From Bacillota bacterium (GTDB lineage Bacteria; Bacillota; Clostridia; Christensenellales; Aristaeellaceae), in the NCBI GenBank assembly GCA_023415145.1, contig JAEZLW010000143.1, forward strand, positions 1 to 33,743: a stretch of 33,743 nt of DNA. Reading direction: 5' to 3'. Shown piece after piece: positions 16,784 to 25,482 of the stretch. The translations under genes and the position numbers were made by a program. Below the pieces are notes generated by a model. It saw only the letters and a list, made by a program, of their open reading frames with translations. It was not told where the DNA came from and made no database searches. The number at the start of each line of letters is the position of its first letter. Positions within the stretch are counted from its first letter, which is position 1.

Positions 16784-17326
16784 TTACATAGCATCTTTGA
16801 GCACGCGGAAGGCAGCAGCTTCTATATTGTCTTCCACAAGCCCATATTGTGTAAGAAGAGTTTTGCTGTCATGCGCAGATTGTCCGAAGACGTCCGTAAT
16901 AGCTACAGCCTCCATCAGAATGCGATTCCTGCGCAAAGCCCAGCATACAGCAGAGCTGAGTCCACAAACGAACGAATGTTCTTCGGCCGCTAAAATTGCG
17001 TGAACACCTTTGCAAAGTTCCTGAAGTGCAGTTTCGTCCAATGGCTTTAAGCAAGGCACATTGATCAACCGTGCGCTCACATCATGTTCATGCAGCATTT
17101 CCACGCCACACATAGCAGTATAAACAATCGTACCGCAGGCTGCTATGGCAACATCAGAACCGTTTTTCATCACCTGGGATGAGTTGGGATCTGGATTGTC
17201 GCCCGTGATCCACGATCCGGTCATTGTTCCAGCCAAGGTGTACCAGTTATTACCAGTATGCCATGATTTTGGGAACGGGTATACTCGGCAGCAGGACCTG
17301 AGCATACCCATTCCAATATTAAACAA
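16784..17326 (-). pseudogene. Truncated transketolase C-terminal subunit (remnant)
   Basis: The downstream part of this frame encodes only the C-terminal domain of a split transketolase: GSDVAIAACGTIVYTAM, ARLINVPCLKPLDETAL, ILAAEEHSFVCGLSSAV, DVFGQSAHDSKTLLTQYGL. The pyrimidine-binding domain and the catalytic Glu are absent, and the first 55 or so codons resemble nothing in the family. There is no ribosome binding site. An intact paralogue lies at 22137-23081. It follows the GH140 gene closely. Confidence 0.75.
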
Positions 17327-17332
17327 GTTATT

Positions 17333-18649
17333 TTATAGCTTTTCAATGACCAGAACGTAGTCCGGCTCACCGTTTTCCAGCGGGAGGATATACTTTTCGC
17401 CAGATAGGCCCCCCTCCATGACCGTAAGGTATGCGCCCGTACGCACATCAAACCAGCTTACCTTAACAGGCCCGGCCACTATGTCAAGGTTCACTTTGAA
17501 CGGCATTGCTTCCGGCACATACACAAGCGCAAAATCACGGTCTTCGGATACAGCTGCTGCAATATAGGTACCGTCTACACCATTGCCGTAGGTAACGACA
17601 TTCCCTTCGAAATCCGGTACAAGTTTGTAGAAAGGATACTTGGTAAACAAAGACCTCATATGGCGCAACTGCCAAGCGCCAGGCAAATCCATTGCCTTTC
17701 TCCAATCCATATCTGTATCACGCGTTTTCAGCGTACCTTCGCGGTAGAAATTCCAAACACACCTGCAGCCGTACGTATGGCCTGCGGCTCCTGACAGCAT
17801 GGAATTATAGGCAGCTTTGCGCACCTGATGCGCATCGATGCGCCTGCCGTGCGGCGGATTCTTCTGCGGGAACTGATTAAAGAACTCATGGCTGAATTCA
17901 TAACGGCACTCGCCGTCCAGGGTAGGCTTCTTTTGCGCGCCTGTCTTGACATAGTCACGGTAGATGTATTTGTAGTTCGGCCGGTCGATTTTGGTGCCCG
18001 TCTGAAGCATATAAAAGTCCAGCCATTCCTCATTGGGAAGCCAGTGTGAGCAGCTAAACTGGTCCACGTCGGCCTCAGGTGCCGGGTGATAGGTAATCAA
18101 GTGTGTGCCTTCGTCTCCTTTTCGGAGGCCATTGGCCATACTGCGCCAGATTGCCACCAGGTCCTCAGTATAGGGATTGCCGTCTCCGCCAACCACCCAG
18201 ATCAGATTAGGAGAGTCTTTGTACCGTTTTCCAAGGAATTCGCCATATGCATAAGCGTTTTCAACCGTGAAGCATTTAGGGCCTTTCCCATACTTCTGCG
18301 GGCCGACGAATTCACCCCAGGTAGGCAAAAGGCCTACCACAAGACCTAATTCACGAGCACGCTCAATCGTCCAATCCACATATTGAAAAAATTTTTCGTT
18401 GGGTCGGGTGGGGTCCCAATCAATCAGCGCCATCTCACCATATTGGTTGGCGTCATTCTCATCCGGATTGACTTCGCTGAGAATGACAGGCATGAACAGC
18501 GTAAAGCCCTGTTCCTTGCGTTTGCGCATATAGCGGTCAGCTTCTTCATAGGTGGTGTCATAGAAAAACCGCCAAGTAGTATCGGCCAAATAAAAGAAAG
18601 GCTTCCCCTGATCATCCAGCAAATAATGTTTGTTGTCACTGACGCGCAT
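17333..18649 (-). CDS. Glycoside hydrolase family 140-type protein (DUF4038; apiosidase family)
   Basis: 438 aa. ATG at 18647-18649 with GAGGAGG upstream; the longer reading to 18727 would run through the intergenic hairpin. No signal peptide: cytoplasmic. It is an (alpha/beta)8-type fold with the DUF4038 landmarks FFYLADTTWRFFY near residue 20, NLIWVVGGDGNP with the likely acid/base Asp156, and PTLDGECRYEF with the likely nucleophile Glu247, then a C-terminal beta domain (DUF5060/5605-like ending). The characterised GH140 enzyme is an apiosidase acting on rhamnogalacturonan II side chains. It is encoded 77 bp after an ABC binding protein, so it likely attacks an imported apiose-containing or similar oligosaccharide. 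Family call is good; apiose specificity is inference. Confidence 0.85.
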   Translation of the reverse strand: MRVSDNKHYLLDDQGKPFFYLADTTWRFFYDTTYEEADRYMRKRKEQGFTLFMPVILSEVNPDENDANQYGEMALIDWDPTRPNEKFFQYVDWTIERARELGLVVGLLPTWGEFVGPQKYGKGPKCFTVENAYAYGEFLGKRYKDSPNLIWVVGGDGNPYTEDLVAIWRSMANGLRKGDEGTHLITYHPAPEADVDQFSCSHWLPNEEWLDFYMLQTGTKIDRPNYKYIYRDYVKTGAQKKPTLDGECRYEFSHEFFNQFPQKNPPHGRRIDAHQVRKAAYNSMLSGAAGHTYGCRCVWNFYREGTLKTRDTDMDWRKAMDLPGAWQLRHMRSLFTKYPFYKLVPDFEGNVVTYGNGVDGTYIAAAVSEDRDFALVYVPEAMPFKVNLDIVAGPVKVSWFDVRTGAYLTVMEGGLSGEKYILPLENGEPDYVLVIEKL

Positions 18650-18679
18650 ATTGGTCTCCTCCTCAGATTCATGGGAGCC

Positions 18680-18714
18680 GGCAGGAGTGCAATGCCTTTC
18701 ATCGCACTCCTGCC
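18680..18714 (-). other. Stable intergenic hairpin between binding-protein and GH140 genes
   Basis: GGCAGGAGTGC (18680-18690) and GCACTCCTGCC (18704-18714), 11 perfect base pairs with a 13-nt loop. It lies 12 bp after the solute-binding-protein stop codon and has no U-tract. Such hairpins usually protect the binding-protein mRNA 3' end and raise its level over downstream genes. Confidence 0.65.
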
Positions 18715-18726
18715 AAGCATTAGGCA

Positions 18727-20202
18727 TTACTTTTTGCTTTCCGCATAGGCGGCTTCGTATTCAGCTATAACCTTTGCGCCGCCTTCATCAATCCATTGCT
18801 GATGGATGGCATCAAGCTGCTCCTGATTGATGGCGCCCATGATGTACTGAATGGCTGCGTCATCCACCAGTTGGTGAAGTTCGGCACCAACTTTCAGGTT
18901 GGTTTCAGAGATAAATGCCATTGAGGGATTCCCAATACAATACGGTTCCATTGTAGCGTAGAATGTGTTACGCTTCTCCATTTCGGAGGATGCAACGCCT
19001 GTTTCGGCATCCACAAGCGTAAAGGGCTTCAGCCGGCGGAGGACATTCACTTCCGCGTTGTAACCACTGGGATCGATCATCTCCAGCTTTCCGTCCTTAT
19101 TGTAATCCGAATGGATACCTATGACACCCCATTGCATAAAGGTCTGTACTTCCTTGCGGGCAAGCCGTTCAAAGAAAGTAAGGACACGCATGAGTTCTTC
19201 TTCGGTCGGCACACTGCTCTTGGGGATCATGTAAATGCCGCTGACACCGGCAGAGGGGTAAAGGCGTACACCAAAGCCTTCATCGATGACGGTATAATCC
19301 ATATCGAAGGCAGGATTAATACCACGCAATACCGGCACGCGCTCCGTAATCTGCGCTATGTGCTGGATGGATACGCCAGCCTTTGATGCCTCGATCATTT
19401 CCTTCATCTGCTGCTCTGTTATGCTTGCGAAATCGGGATTCACAAGGCCTTCGTCGTATAGCCGCTTGATCCAGTTCAAGGTCTGCATATAAGACTCATG
19501 CATGAAGAAAGGAACAAACTTACCTTCTTCTGTCAACTCCCAGTAGTTCGGGCCGCCCAGAATCAGCTGGATTTGTTCAGTCACAAGATTGTTATTGCCG
19601 TTCATGACCAAACCATATGTATCATTCTGGCCATTGCCGTCTGGATCATCCTGCGTGAATGCGCGGATGACCTCATACAGTTCATCCAAGGTCGTGGGCT
19701 TGTTCAATCCAAGGTTTTCAAGCCAATCTGACCGGTACGTAATGGCGTGGAAGGGAAGCTCAAGATTGCGAGGAAGCGCAAAGAGCTTTCCGTCGATCTT
19801 GATATTGTTCACAACGACTTCGTTCATGGACTGCAGCCTCGGGAAATCACCTTTGGCAATATACTCAGTCAGTTCCCAGAAAACACCGGCGCGTGTGGCT
19901 TTTACGATGCTGGAGTTTTTGATGTCAGTGACAACGACAACATCCGTCAGTGTGTCAGCCGCGATCATTGCATTGATCTTTGTCATGTAGTCGTTAGCGG
20001 GAACCCAGTTGCAGTCTATGTCTGTTTGTGTCATTTCCTCCAGGAACTTCATAGAGGCCGAATCAGCCGGGGGCACTTCAGGCATGAAATTATCTACGGT
20101 AATTGTGATCTTGGCGTCATACTGTGCTGACTCCGCGATTGCGGGGACCATTGCAAGGGCCATCACCACTGCCAAAGTGGCAGCAACCAGTTTCCTAAAC
20201 AT
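18727..20202 (-). CDS. Extracellular sugar-binding protein of a CUT1 ABC transporter (family 1)
   Basis: 491 aa. ATG at 20200-20202 with AAAGGAGG upstream. The N-terminus is a plain signal peptide (residues 1-24, cleaved near AIAES) with no lipobox Cys, so a lipid anchor is not apparent. The mature part resembles LplA/YtcQ-type binding proteins for oligosaccharides (MIAADTLTDVVVVTD, KLFALPRNLELPFHAITYRSDWLENLG, LDELYEVIRAFTQDDPDGNG). It is followed by a stabilising hairpin and the GH140 gene and preceded by two permeases. No ATPase gene is present, so it probably shares a general MsmX-type ATPase. Ligand: plant-derived oligosaccharide, unspecified. Confidence 0.92.
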   Translation of the reverse strand: MFRKLVAATLAVVMALAMVPAIAESAQYDAKITITVDNFMPEVPPADSASMKFLEEMTQTDIDCNWVPANDYMTKINAMIAADTLTDVVVVTDIKNSSIVKATRAGVFWELTEYIAKGDFPRLQSMNEVVVNNIKIDGKLFALPRNLELPFHAITYRSDWLENLGLNKPTTLDELYEVIRAFTQDDPDGNGQNDTYGLVMNGNNNLVTEQIQLILGGPNYWELTEEGKFVPFFMHESYMQTLNWIKRLYDEGLVNPDFASITEQQMKEMIEASKAGVSIQHIAQITERVPVLRGINPAFDMDYTVIDEGFGVRLYPSAGVSGIYMIPKSSVPTEEELMRVLTFFERLARKEVQTFMQWGVIGIHSDYNKDGKLEMIDPSGYNAEVNVLRRLKPFTLVDAETGVASSEMEKRNTFYATMEPYCIGNPSMAFISETNLKVGAELHQLVDDAAIQYIMGAINQEQLDAIHQQWIDEGGAKVIAEYEAAYAESKK

Positions 20203-20250
20203 TACTGGCGTCCTCCTTTTGATTTGTGTAAATCGGTTCTGGTGTAAAGA

Positions 20251-21150
20251 TCATCCCTTCAATGAGCCCATCATAACCCCCTTTGCGAAATATTTCTGCA
20301 GGAACGGGTATACCATTAAAATGGGGAGCGTGGAAACCACGATCACCGCCATTTTGATGCTCTGCGGGGGCGGGAAACTTTCCGCTGATTCCACCGATTC
20401 GATTAAACCGCCCTGGGACATGATGACGATTTGCCTTAGCCAAACCTGTATTGGCCATTTATCAGGCGTATTGATGTAAAGAACTGCCGAAAAATAGGAA
20501 TTCCAGTGGCCGACGGCATAAAACAGTGCAAATGTTGCAAGCGATGCTTTGGAAAGCGGCAGGATGATACGCCAGAATACCTGCAGGTCATTACAACCGT
20601 CGATGATTGCGGATTCCTGTACATCAAAGGGGATCGCCGCAAAGAAATTCGTCATTACCATCAGGTTGAAAGCCATCAGGGCATTGGGTAGAAGCAGCGA
20701 CCAGTAACTGTCAATCAAGCCGTAAGCCTTGACGATAAGGAATGTTGGAATCATGCCGCCGTTAAACAGCATCGCAAAGATAACAGCCATGCGAAGGAAT
20801 TTTCGGCCTGTAAGATCCTTTCTGGACAAGGCAAAACCCATCATGGATGTAAACGCGATATTGATGAATGTGCCGACAACGGTGATGCCGATAGAGTTGA
20901 GCATCGCTCGGGGGATGGTATTGGATGTGAAAACATATTTATATGCATCTGTCACCCATTCTTTGGGCCACAGGATCAGGCCGTTGCCCGACATGGCATA
21001 TTCGGTACGTGATACGAAAGAAATGCTTATCACATATAGGAAAGGAATCAACGCTGTCAAGGCAACCAACGCCAGCAAGAGATAATTGAAGGTATTGAAT
21101 ACCTTACTCAAATTGGATTGCCTGATTCTGGTAGGCTTGCTGTTTACCAC
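20251..21150 (-). CDS. CUT1 ABC transporter permease (LplC/YtcP-like)
   Basis: 299 aa, six predicted membrane segments. GTG start at 21148-21150 with a purine-rich ribosome binding site (AGGGGAAG). The cytoplasmic EAA loop reads ESAIIDGCNDLQVFWRIILPLSKA and the C-terminus ends in a typical VMMGSLKG. It pairs with the upstream permease (29-bp gap) to form the channel for sugar uptake. It belongs with the binding protein encoded 48 bp downstream. Confidence 0.92.
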   Translation of the reverse strand: MVNSKPTRIRQSNLSKVFNTFNYLLLALVALTALIPFLYVISISFVSRTEYAMSGNGLILWPKEWVTDAYKYVFTSNTIPRAMLNSIGITVVGTFINIAFTSMMGFALSRKDLTGRKFLRMAVIFAMLFNGGMIPTFLIVKAYGLIDSYWSLLLPNALMAFNLMVMTNFFAAIPFDVQESAIIDGCNDLQVFWRIILPLSKASLATFALFYAVGHWNSYFSAVLYINTPDKWPIQVWLRQIVIMSQGGLIESVESAESFPPPQSIKMAVIVVSTLPILMVYPFLQKYFAKGVMMGSLKG

Positions 21151-21179
21151 GGTTTCTTCCCCTTCCCTTCCACAGCTTG

Positions 21180-22115
21180 TTAGTATAGACCATCTTCGCC
21201 CAGTTTCTTGATGAAGGTATTGGCAACGACTATCAGCATTAGCCCGAAGACCGACTTGAACATGCCGATGGTTGTGGCATAGCTGTAATCGCCCTGCTGA
21301 ATCCCTACCTTATATACATAGGTATCAAAAACCTCACCCACCGAACGGTTCATGGCGTTGAGCTGAAGAAAGATCTGCTCAAATCCTGTATCCAGAAAGG
21401 TGCCCAAGCGAAGGATAAACAATGTTATGATCGTTGCTTTGATGGCCGGCAGGGTTACAACCAGAAGCTGCTGCCAGCGGTTGGCTCCGTCAATGCGTGC
21501 AGCTTCATACAGCTGCGCATCCACATTGCTGAGGGCAGCAAGAAACAAGATTGTGCCCCACCCGGATTCTTTCCATATCTGCTCAAAGATGATCAAGGGG
21601 CGGAACCACTGGGTTGACATCAAAAAATTCATTTTTTGCCCGGTGGCGCTCTGAATCAGTCTTGTTATCAAGCCGTTATCAATACTGAAAAACTGCTGGA
21701 CAAAGCTGACTACAACGACCCAAGATATAAAGTGAGGCATGTACACAAGTGACTGAATGGTCCGTTTGTATTTTGCATGGCGGACCTCATTGAGCAGCAG
21801 TGCCAGAATGATGGGTGCCGGAAAATACAACAATAGGCTGAGCCCGGCAAATGCCAGCGTATTGCGGAACATACTGGGAAACGCGGAGGTTGTCAAGAAT
21901 CGCTCTAGGTTTTCCCACCCCACCCATGGGCTCTTCAACAGGCCCACATAAGGTTGATAATCCATGAAAGAAAAGACAAGGCCCCACATAGGCGCGTATC
22001 GGAAAAAAATGAAGTACAGTATACCCGGCAGCATCAAGAGCCACAGGTATCTGTTCCGGTACAAGCGCACAGAAAGCTTCGTTTTGTGATGATTCATGGT
22101 TTTGTTCGTTATCAT
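21180..22115 (-). CDS. CUT1 ABC transporter permease (LplB/YteP-like)
   Basis: 311 aa with six membrane segments. ATG at 22113-22115 with AAGGGGG upstream; a second in-frame ATG at 22097 is less likely. The EAA motif is YEAARIDGANRWQQLLVVTLPAI. The N-terminus (YRNRYLWLLMLPGILYFIFFRYAPMWG) is typical of the LplB branch. It lies 21 bp after the transketolase C-subunit gene, which is unusual: transport genes follow the catabolic ones. Confidence 0.92.
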   Translation of the reverse strand: MITNKTMNHHKTKLSVRLYRNRYLWLLMLPGILYFIFFRYAPMWGLVFSFMDYQPYVGLLKSPWVGWENLERFLTTSAFPSMFRNTLAFAGLSLLLYFPAPIILALLLNEVRHAKYKRTIQSLVYMPHFISWVVVVSFVQQFFSIDNGLITRLIQSATGQKMNFLMSTQWFRPLIIFEQIWKESGWGTILFLAALSNVDAQLYEAARIDGANRWQQLLVVTLPAIKATIITLFILRLGTFLDTGFEQIFLQLNAMNRSVGEVFDTYVYKVGIQQGDYSYATTIGMFKSVFGLMLIVVANTFIKKLGEDGLY

Positions 22116-22136
22116 GCGGCGTGCCCCCTTGTTAAG

Positions 22137-23081
22137 TCACCTTTTACCAAGCGCATCAAGTGCAGTTTCCGCCACATCCCTGGGACGCAAACCATATTGC
22201 TTCATGAGCGGAGCAATCATATCGCTGCCAATCACATCATCACCGATTCCCATGCGGATGACCCTGGCGGGAGACAAGGCACACACCGTCTCGGTCACCG
22301 CGCTGCCAAACCCGCCGGCGACGCGGCCGTTTTCCAGCGTTACAATCAACCCAGTTTCACGAGCAGCCTTCACGATAAGACTTTCATCCAGGGGCTTTAC
22401 GGATCCAAAGTGCAAAACCCGGGCATGGATACCTTTCTCCGTCAACATCTCGGCAGCTTTCAACATCACACCTGTCATCATCCCGGTGCCTGCCAGTGTA
22501 AGATCTTTGCCTTCGCGCATCGTATAGCCCTTACCCCATTCAAAAACATGGCCGTCTTCAAAAAGGGACACCGCCTGAACTCTCGGCACACGGAAATATA
22601 CAGGCCCAGGTGTTTTCATCATTACTTGCATGATGGAAGCAAGCTCACGGGCATCGCCTGGGTCTGCTACCTTTATATAAGGCATATTGCGCAATATGGC
22701 AAGATCCTCGCCCGTATTGTGGGAGGCTCCGCATTCTGCCGCCGTAATGCCCGCATAACAGCCGGGGATCTTGACATCCGCCCTGTTCAGGCACGAGCCG
22801 ATGTAAACCTGATCCAGCGCTTTACGGGACGCAAATGCCGCGAAAGTCACCGGGAGCGCAATCATACCCTCCAGCGCAAGGCCGGCAGCAATGCTGAACA
22901 TGTTCTGCTCTGCTATGCCGCACTGCACAAATCGGGCAGGGTATTTGTACTTGAACAGCACCGTTCTGGTGGAGGTATTCAAATCCCCATCCAACACTAC
23001 AAGGTTGTCATACGTTTCCCCAAGTTCGAGCAAGGTTTCGCCGAATACGTCGCGGAGGTTTTTTGTATCAAAGCGTAACAT
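22137..23081 (-). CDS. Transketolase, C-terminal subunit (split enzyme)
   Basis: 314 aa. ATG at 23079-23081 with GGAGGTGG upstream; it overlaps the end of the N-subunit gene by 14 nt, so the two are translationally coupled. The pyrimidine-binding domain has the catalytic Glu58 in VQCGIAEQNMFSIAAGLA, then TVTFAAF-like strands and a C-terminal domain (KDLTLAGTGMMTGVML, RVLHFGSVKPLDESL). It forms an active enzyme with the N-subunit, transferring two-carbon units between phosphosugars. In apiose utilisation a split transketolase of this kind handles apulose 4-phosphate, which the adjoining GH140 makes plausible here. Confidence 0.93.
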   Translation of the reverse strand: MLRFDTKNLRDVFGETLLELGETYDNLVVLDGDLNTSTRTVLFKYKYPARFVQCGIAEQNMFSIAAGLALEGMIALPVTFAAFASRKALDQVYIGSCLNRADVKIPGCYAGITAAECGASHNTGEDLAILRNMPYIKVADPGDARELASIMQVMMKTPGPVYFRVPRVQAVSLFEDGHVFEWGKGYTMREGKDLTLAGTGMMTGVMLKAAEMLTEKGIHARVLHFGSVKPLDESLIVKAARETGLIVTLENGRVAGGFGSAVTETVCALSPARVIRMGIGDDVIGSDMIAPLMKQYGLRPRDVAETALDALGKR

Positions 23082-23985
23082 GCTCCACCTCCATACCGGC
23101 CTGCAATGTGTTGTCATGTTCGTCGCGTAAGGCACCATCAAGTTCAGCAGGCTCGTACCCATACCTTTGGGCAAGCTCATTCAAGAAGCGACGGGCCTGC
23201 GCCGGCGTGGGCGGATGCGTATGCCATGCGCAGTTAAACTCGCACTCCTCCACACCTTTTCCTTTTACCGTATGGGCTATTACACAGGAGGGATGACCGG
23301 TCCGCGCTTTGTTGTGGGCAAAGGAAAGCGCCTTGTCAATGTCTGACAAATCATGACCGTCGCATTCGGTAAGCTCTATACCAAAGGACCGTATTTTTTC
23401 CACCAAGGGTTCCAAGCCGATTTCTTCATATAAAAATCCCTTGGCTTGTACTTTGTTGTAATCAATAATCAGAGTCAGATTATCCAGACGATATTGAGCT
23501 GCAGCCATCATCGCCTCCCAGTTTTGGCCTTCCTGAAGCTCCCCATCGCCAAGGATACAGTATACGCGGCCGCTTGTTTGACCTTTTATACGAAACGCCA
23601 ACGCCATGCCAACCGCAGTGGATAAACCTATTCCCAGCGATCCTCCTGATGTCTCTATGCCAGGATACTGCAGCCTTTCCAAATGCCCATCCAGCCCATC
23701 TAGCATGCAATACTTTGATAGCATTTCTTCCGGGATTGTGCCAACAAGGCATAGCGTAGCATACAACGCAGGTGAACAATGGGCTTTGGACAATACAACA
23801 CGGTCCGGTCCTTTGCCATCCGGCGCAATCTTGATGTGGTATCCATACAGGACGGCTAGCACCTCTGCCAGGGAAAACGATCCACCGATATGGCCCCAGC
23901 GGCTGTGTGTAATCATACTAAGAGCCATCGTCCGAATTTTGTAGGCATTCTGGTCAAGGTACTTTAGCTGTTCCTGCGTAAGCAT
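23068..23985 (-). CDS. Transketolase, N-terminal subunit (split enzyme)
   Basis: 305 aa. ATG at 23983-23985 with GAGG upstream; the longer reading to 24045 overlaps the previous gene. The thiamine-diphosphate motif is GDGELQEGQNWEAM (146-159) with DYN at 175-177, and GHIGGS at 31-36 is the family's N-terminal substrate loop. It binds the cofactor pyrophosphate and Mg2+. It lies 10 bp after the racemase-like gene and overlaps the C-subunit gene. Cytoplasmic; pentose-phosphate-type carbon transfer. Confidence 0.93.
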   Translation of the reverse strand: MLTQEQLKYLDQNAYKIRTMALSMITHSRWGHIGGSFSLAEVLAVLYGYHIKIAPDGKGPDRVVLSKAHCSPALYATLCLVGTIPEEMLSKYCMLDGLDGHLERLQYPGIETSGGSLGIGLSTAVGMALAFRIKGQTSGRVYCILGDGELQEGQNWEAMMAAAQYRLDNLTLIIDYNKVQAKGFLYEEIGLEPLVEKIRSFGIELTECDGHDLSDIDKALSFAHNKARTGHPSCVIAHTVKGKGVEECEFNCAWHTHPPTPAQARRFLNELAQRYGYEPAELDGALRDEHDNTLQAGMEVEHVTL

Positions 23986-23995
23986 CCGCTTTTCC

Positions 23996-24805
23996 TCACT
24001 TCCTGATAGCAGCAATGACTTCGCGCATGCGCTTGAAACCCTCATCGCCGCTATTGAATACGCGAACGCCGAATTCCGCTAGTGGATCAGGATATTCCAT
24101 ACCGAATACAGACATTGAAAGCTGCGCAAGCACAACTTGTGTTACGCCTTTTAAGGACACTCCACCACGTATTGCTTCAGCAATCAATCTGTTATGTTCT
24201 TTTACATTTCCGCTGCCAATCAGTGCAAAGCACTCTTCAATGTTGGCGTCTTCAAAAAGCGGCTGATCAACACCGATTCTACCCGCTGTTTCACGCAGAA
24301 GCTGCTTGGTGTTTTCCACTGTTGGCCCGTGCGTTGCTATAACCAATGTCTTTCCGCCCATTTTGCACGCAGATTCCATCATCGGTTCATCAATCTGCAC
24401 AACCGGTATGCCATAAGGCTCTACGGCTTTACGTACGGCACCGATGCTGCGGTTCATGGTCGAGCAGGTAACCATGATTGCATCTACGTGGGCAAGCTCC
24501 ACCAATTGCTTAGCATACTCCGCAAACAGCTCAATGTTTCTTTGGGGAGGACAGGGCAAATGTTGTGCATGCGCTTGCATAAAATTAAGCTGCACGGCTT
24601 CATTTCCAATGCTCACAATCTTAACGCCCGGCAGGTATTTGCGGCAAAAATAATAACCCCAAAGCGTCATCCATGCACCGCCATGAATGAGTCCTATTGT
24701 CTTATTTTTCAACTCGGCAGGTACGTCTGTATCAAATGCAAGCTTAGGAGCGCCAACAATCGCCATATAATGGGAGAAAAGATCCAATGAGTTCAAGTGA
24801 AACAT
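23996..24805 (-). CDS. Aspartate/glutamate racemase-superfamily protein with only one catalytic Cys
   Basis: 269 aa. ATG at 24803-24805 with GGAGGAG upstream. First gene of the ABC/transketolase operon. Family features: IMVTCSTMNRS with Cys114 as the first-half Cys, and an alternating Rossmann-like fold. In two-Cys racemases the second half carries VLACT; here the position reads VVLAQLSMS, so the second Cys is lost. It is therefore unlikely to racemise by the two-base mechanism and could be an isomerase, decarboxylase-like enzyme or sensor. Which substrate it takes is unknown. Confidence 0.8.
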   Translation of the reverse strand: MFHLNSLDLFSHYMAIVGAPKLAFDTDVPAELKNKTIGLIHGGAWMTLWGYYFCRKYLPGVKIVSIGNEAVQLNFMQAHAQHLPCPPQRNIELFAEYAKQLVELAHVDAIMVTCSTMNRSIGAVRKAVEPYGIPVVQIDEPMMESACKMGGKTLVIATHGPTVENTKQLLRETAGRIGVDQPLFEDANIEECFALIGSGNVKEHNRLIAEAIRGGVSLKGVTQVVLAQLSMSVFGMEYPDPLAEFGVRVFNSGDEGFKRMREVIAAIRK

Positions 24806-24972
24806 GATGCTCCTCCTATATCTTCTTAACGTACGATATTTCTTATAACTTCCTTAATTGCGGATGTATATGTTTCCATCAAGTAGCCTTTTTCCTTTAA
24901 AGCTGGCAGAGGTGACTAGCCCTAGCAGCTTTGCTATTGTTTTTTCTATAGCCTCCCTTTCGCTGATTGACC

Positions 24973-24988
24973 ATGCACGCGTTTGCAT
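24973..24988. promoter_or_regulatory. LacI-type operator, downstream site
   Basis: ATGCACGCGTTTGCAT, an imperfect 16-bp palindrome with CG at the centre, the classic LacI/GalR operator pattern. It lies about 45-60 bp after the predicted start of transcription and matches the site at 25119-25134 in 15 of 16 positions. Confidence 0.75.
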
Positions 24989-25040
24989 TATTCGGATCAT
25001 ATCATGCATGCCTCAAACGATCTTTAAATCACTTGCCTTA

Positions 25041-25069
25041 ATAATACGCCACAATATGTGCAATGTCAA
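25041..25069 (-). promoter_or_regulatory. Promoter of the racemase/transketolase/ABC/GH140 operon
   Basis: Minus strand TTGACA (25064-25069), 17-bp spacer, TATTAT (25041-25046). Start expected near 25034, giving a leader of about 230 nt that contains the downstream operator. Nearly ideal match. Confidence 0.8.
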
Positions 25070-25118
25070 TAGCCGTTTTGAGGTAATTAAAGTATTTACT
25101 TAATTCCTCGATCAAAAC

Positions 25119-25134
25119 ATGCACTCGTTTGCAT
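25119..25134. promoter_or_regulatory. LacI-type operator, upstream site
   Basis: ATGCACTCGTTTGCAT, 15 of 16 identical to the downstream site. Its centre is 146 bp from the other, close to 14 helical turns, with the promoter in between, an arrangement that suits repression by DNA looping. Confidence 0.75.
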
Positions 25135-25196
25135 TACCTAGGCCTTTGTTTCGGAAGGATAAATATTCTAACGACTGGATCTGACCATTTATTTGA

Positions 25197-25440
25197 CTAT
25201 ACCGCAGAAGCGCATCGTACAGTTCGCAACGCATCGGTTAATAGCTGCTTGATCTTCAGGTTCACGCGTCTCAGCACGTTGTCTGCCTCCTCCAGTTTCT
25301 CCCACCGTGCATAGTCAGCGGCATTCAAAAGAAATACAGATTTCTTGATGCCAGTGTGAAGATTACCTGCAACCGGTACATTCACTTCTTTGAAGGGGAT
25401 ATCGATGAAACTCTCCGGCAGGCGGTAGGGGTATAGTTCT
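25197..25440 (-). pseudogene. Unrecognised protein remnant
   Basis: The minus strand reads KELYPYRLPESFIDIPFKEV on into a hydrophilic, coiled-coil-like stretch (WEKLEEADNVLRRVNLKIKQLL). Composition and periodicity look like a real protein, but no ribosome binding site serves the internal ATG at 25385 and I do not know the family. Confidence 0.3.
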
Positions 25441-25482
25441 TTAAGAGGGTAACAACCTACTATTCTATTGATTGAACCGATA

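Noticed and set aside
21954..23078. 374-aa plus-strand open frame
   Set aside because: It is antisense to the transketolase C-subunit and permease genes, has a low-complexity His/Arg-rich composition and no ribosome binding site.
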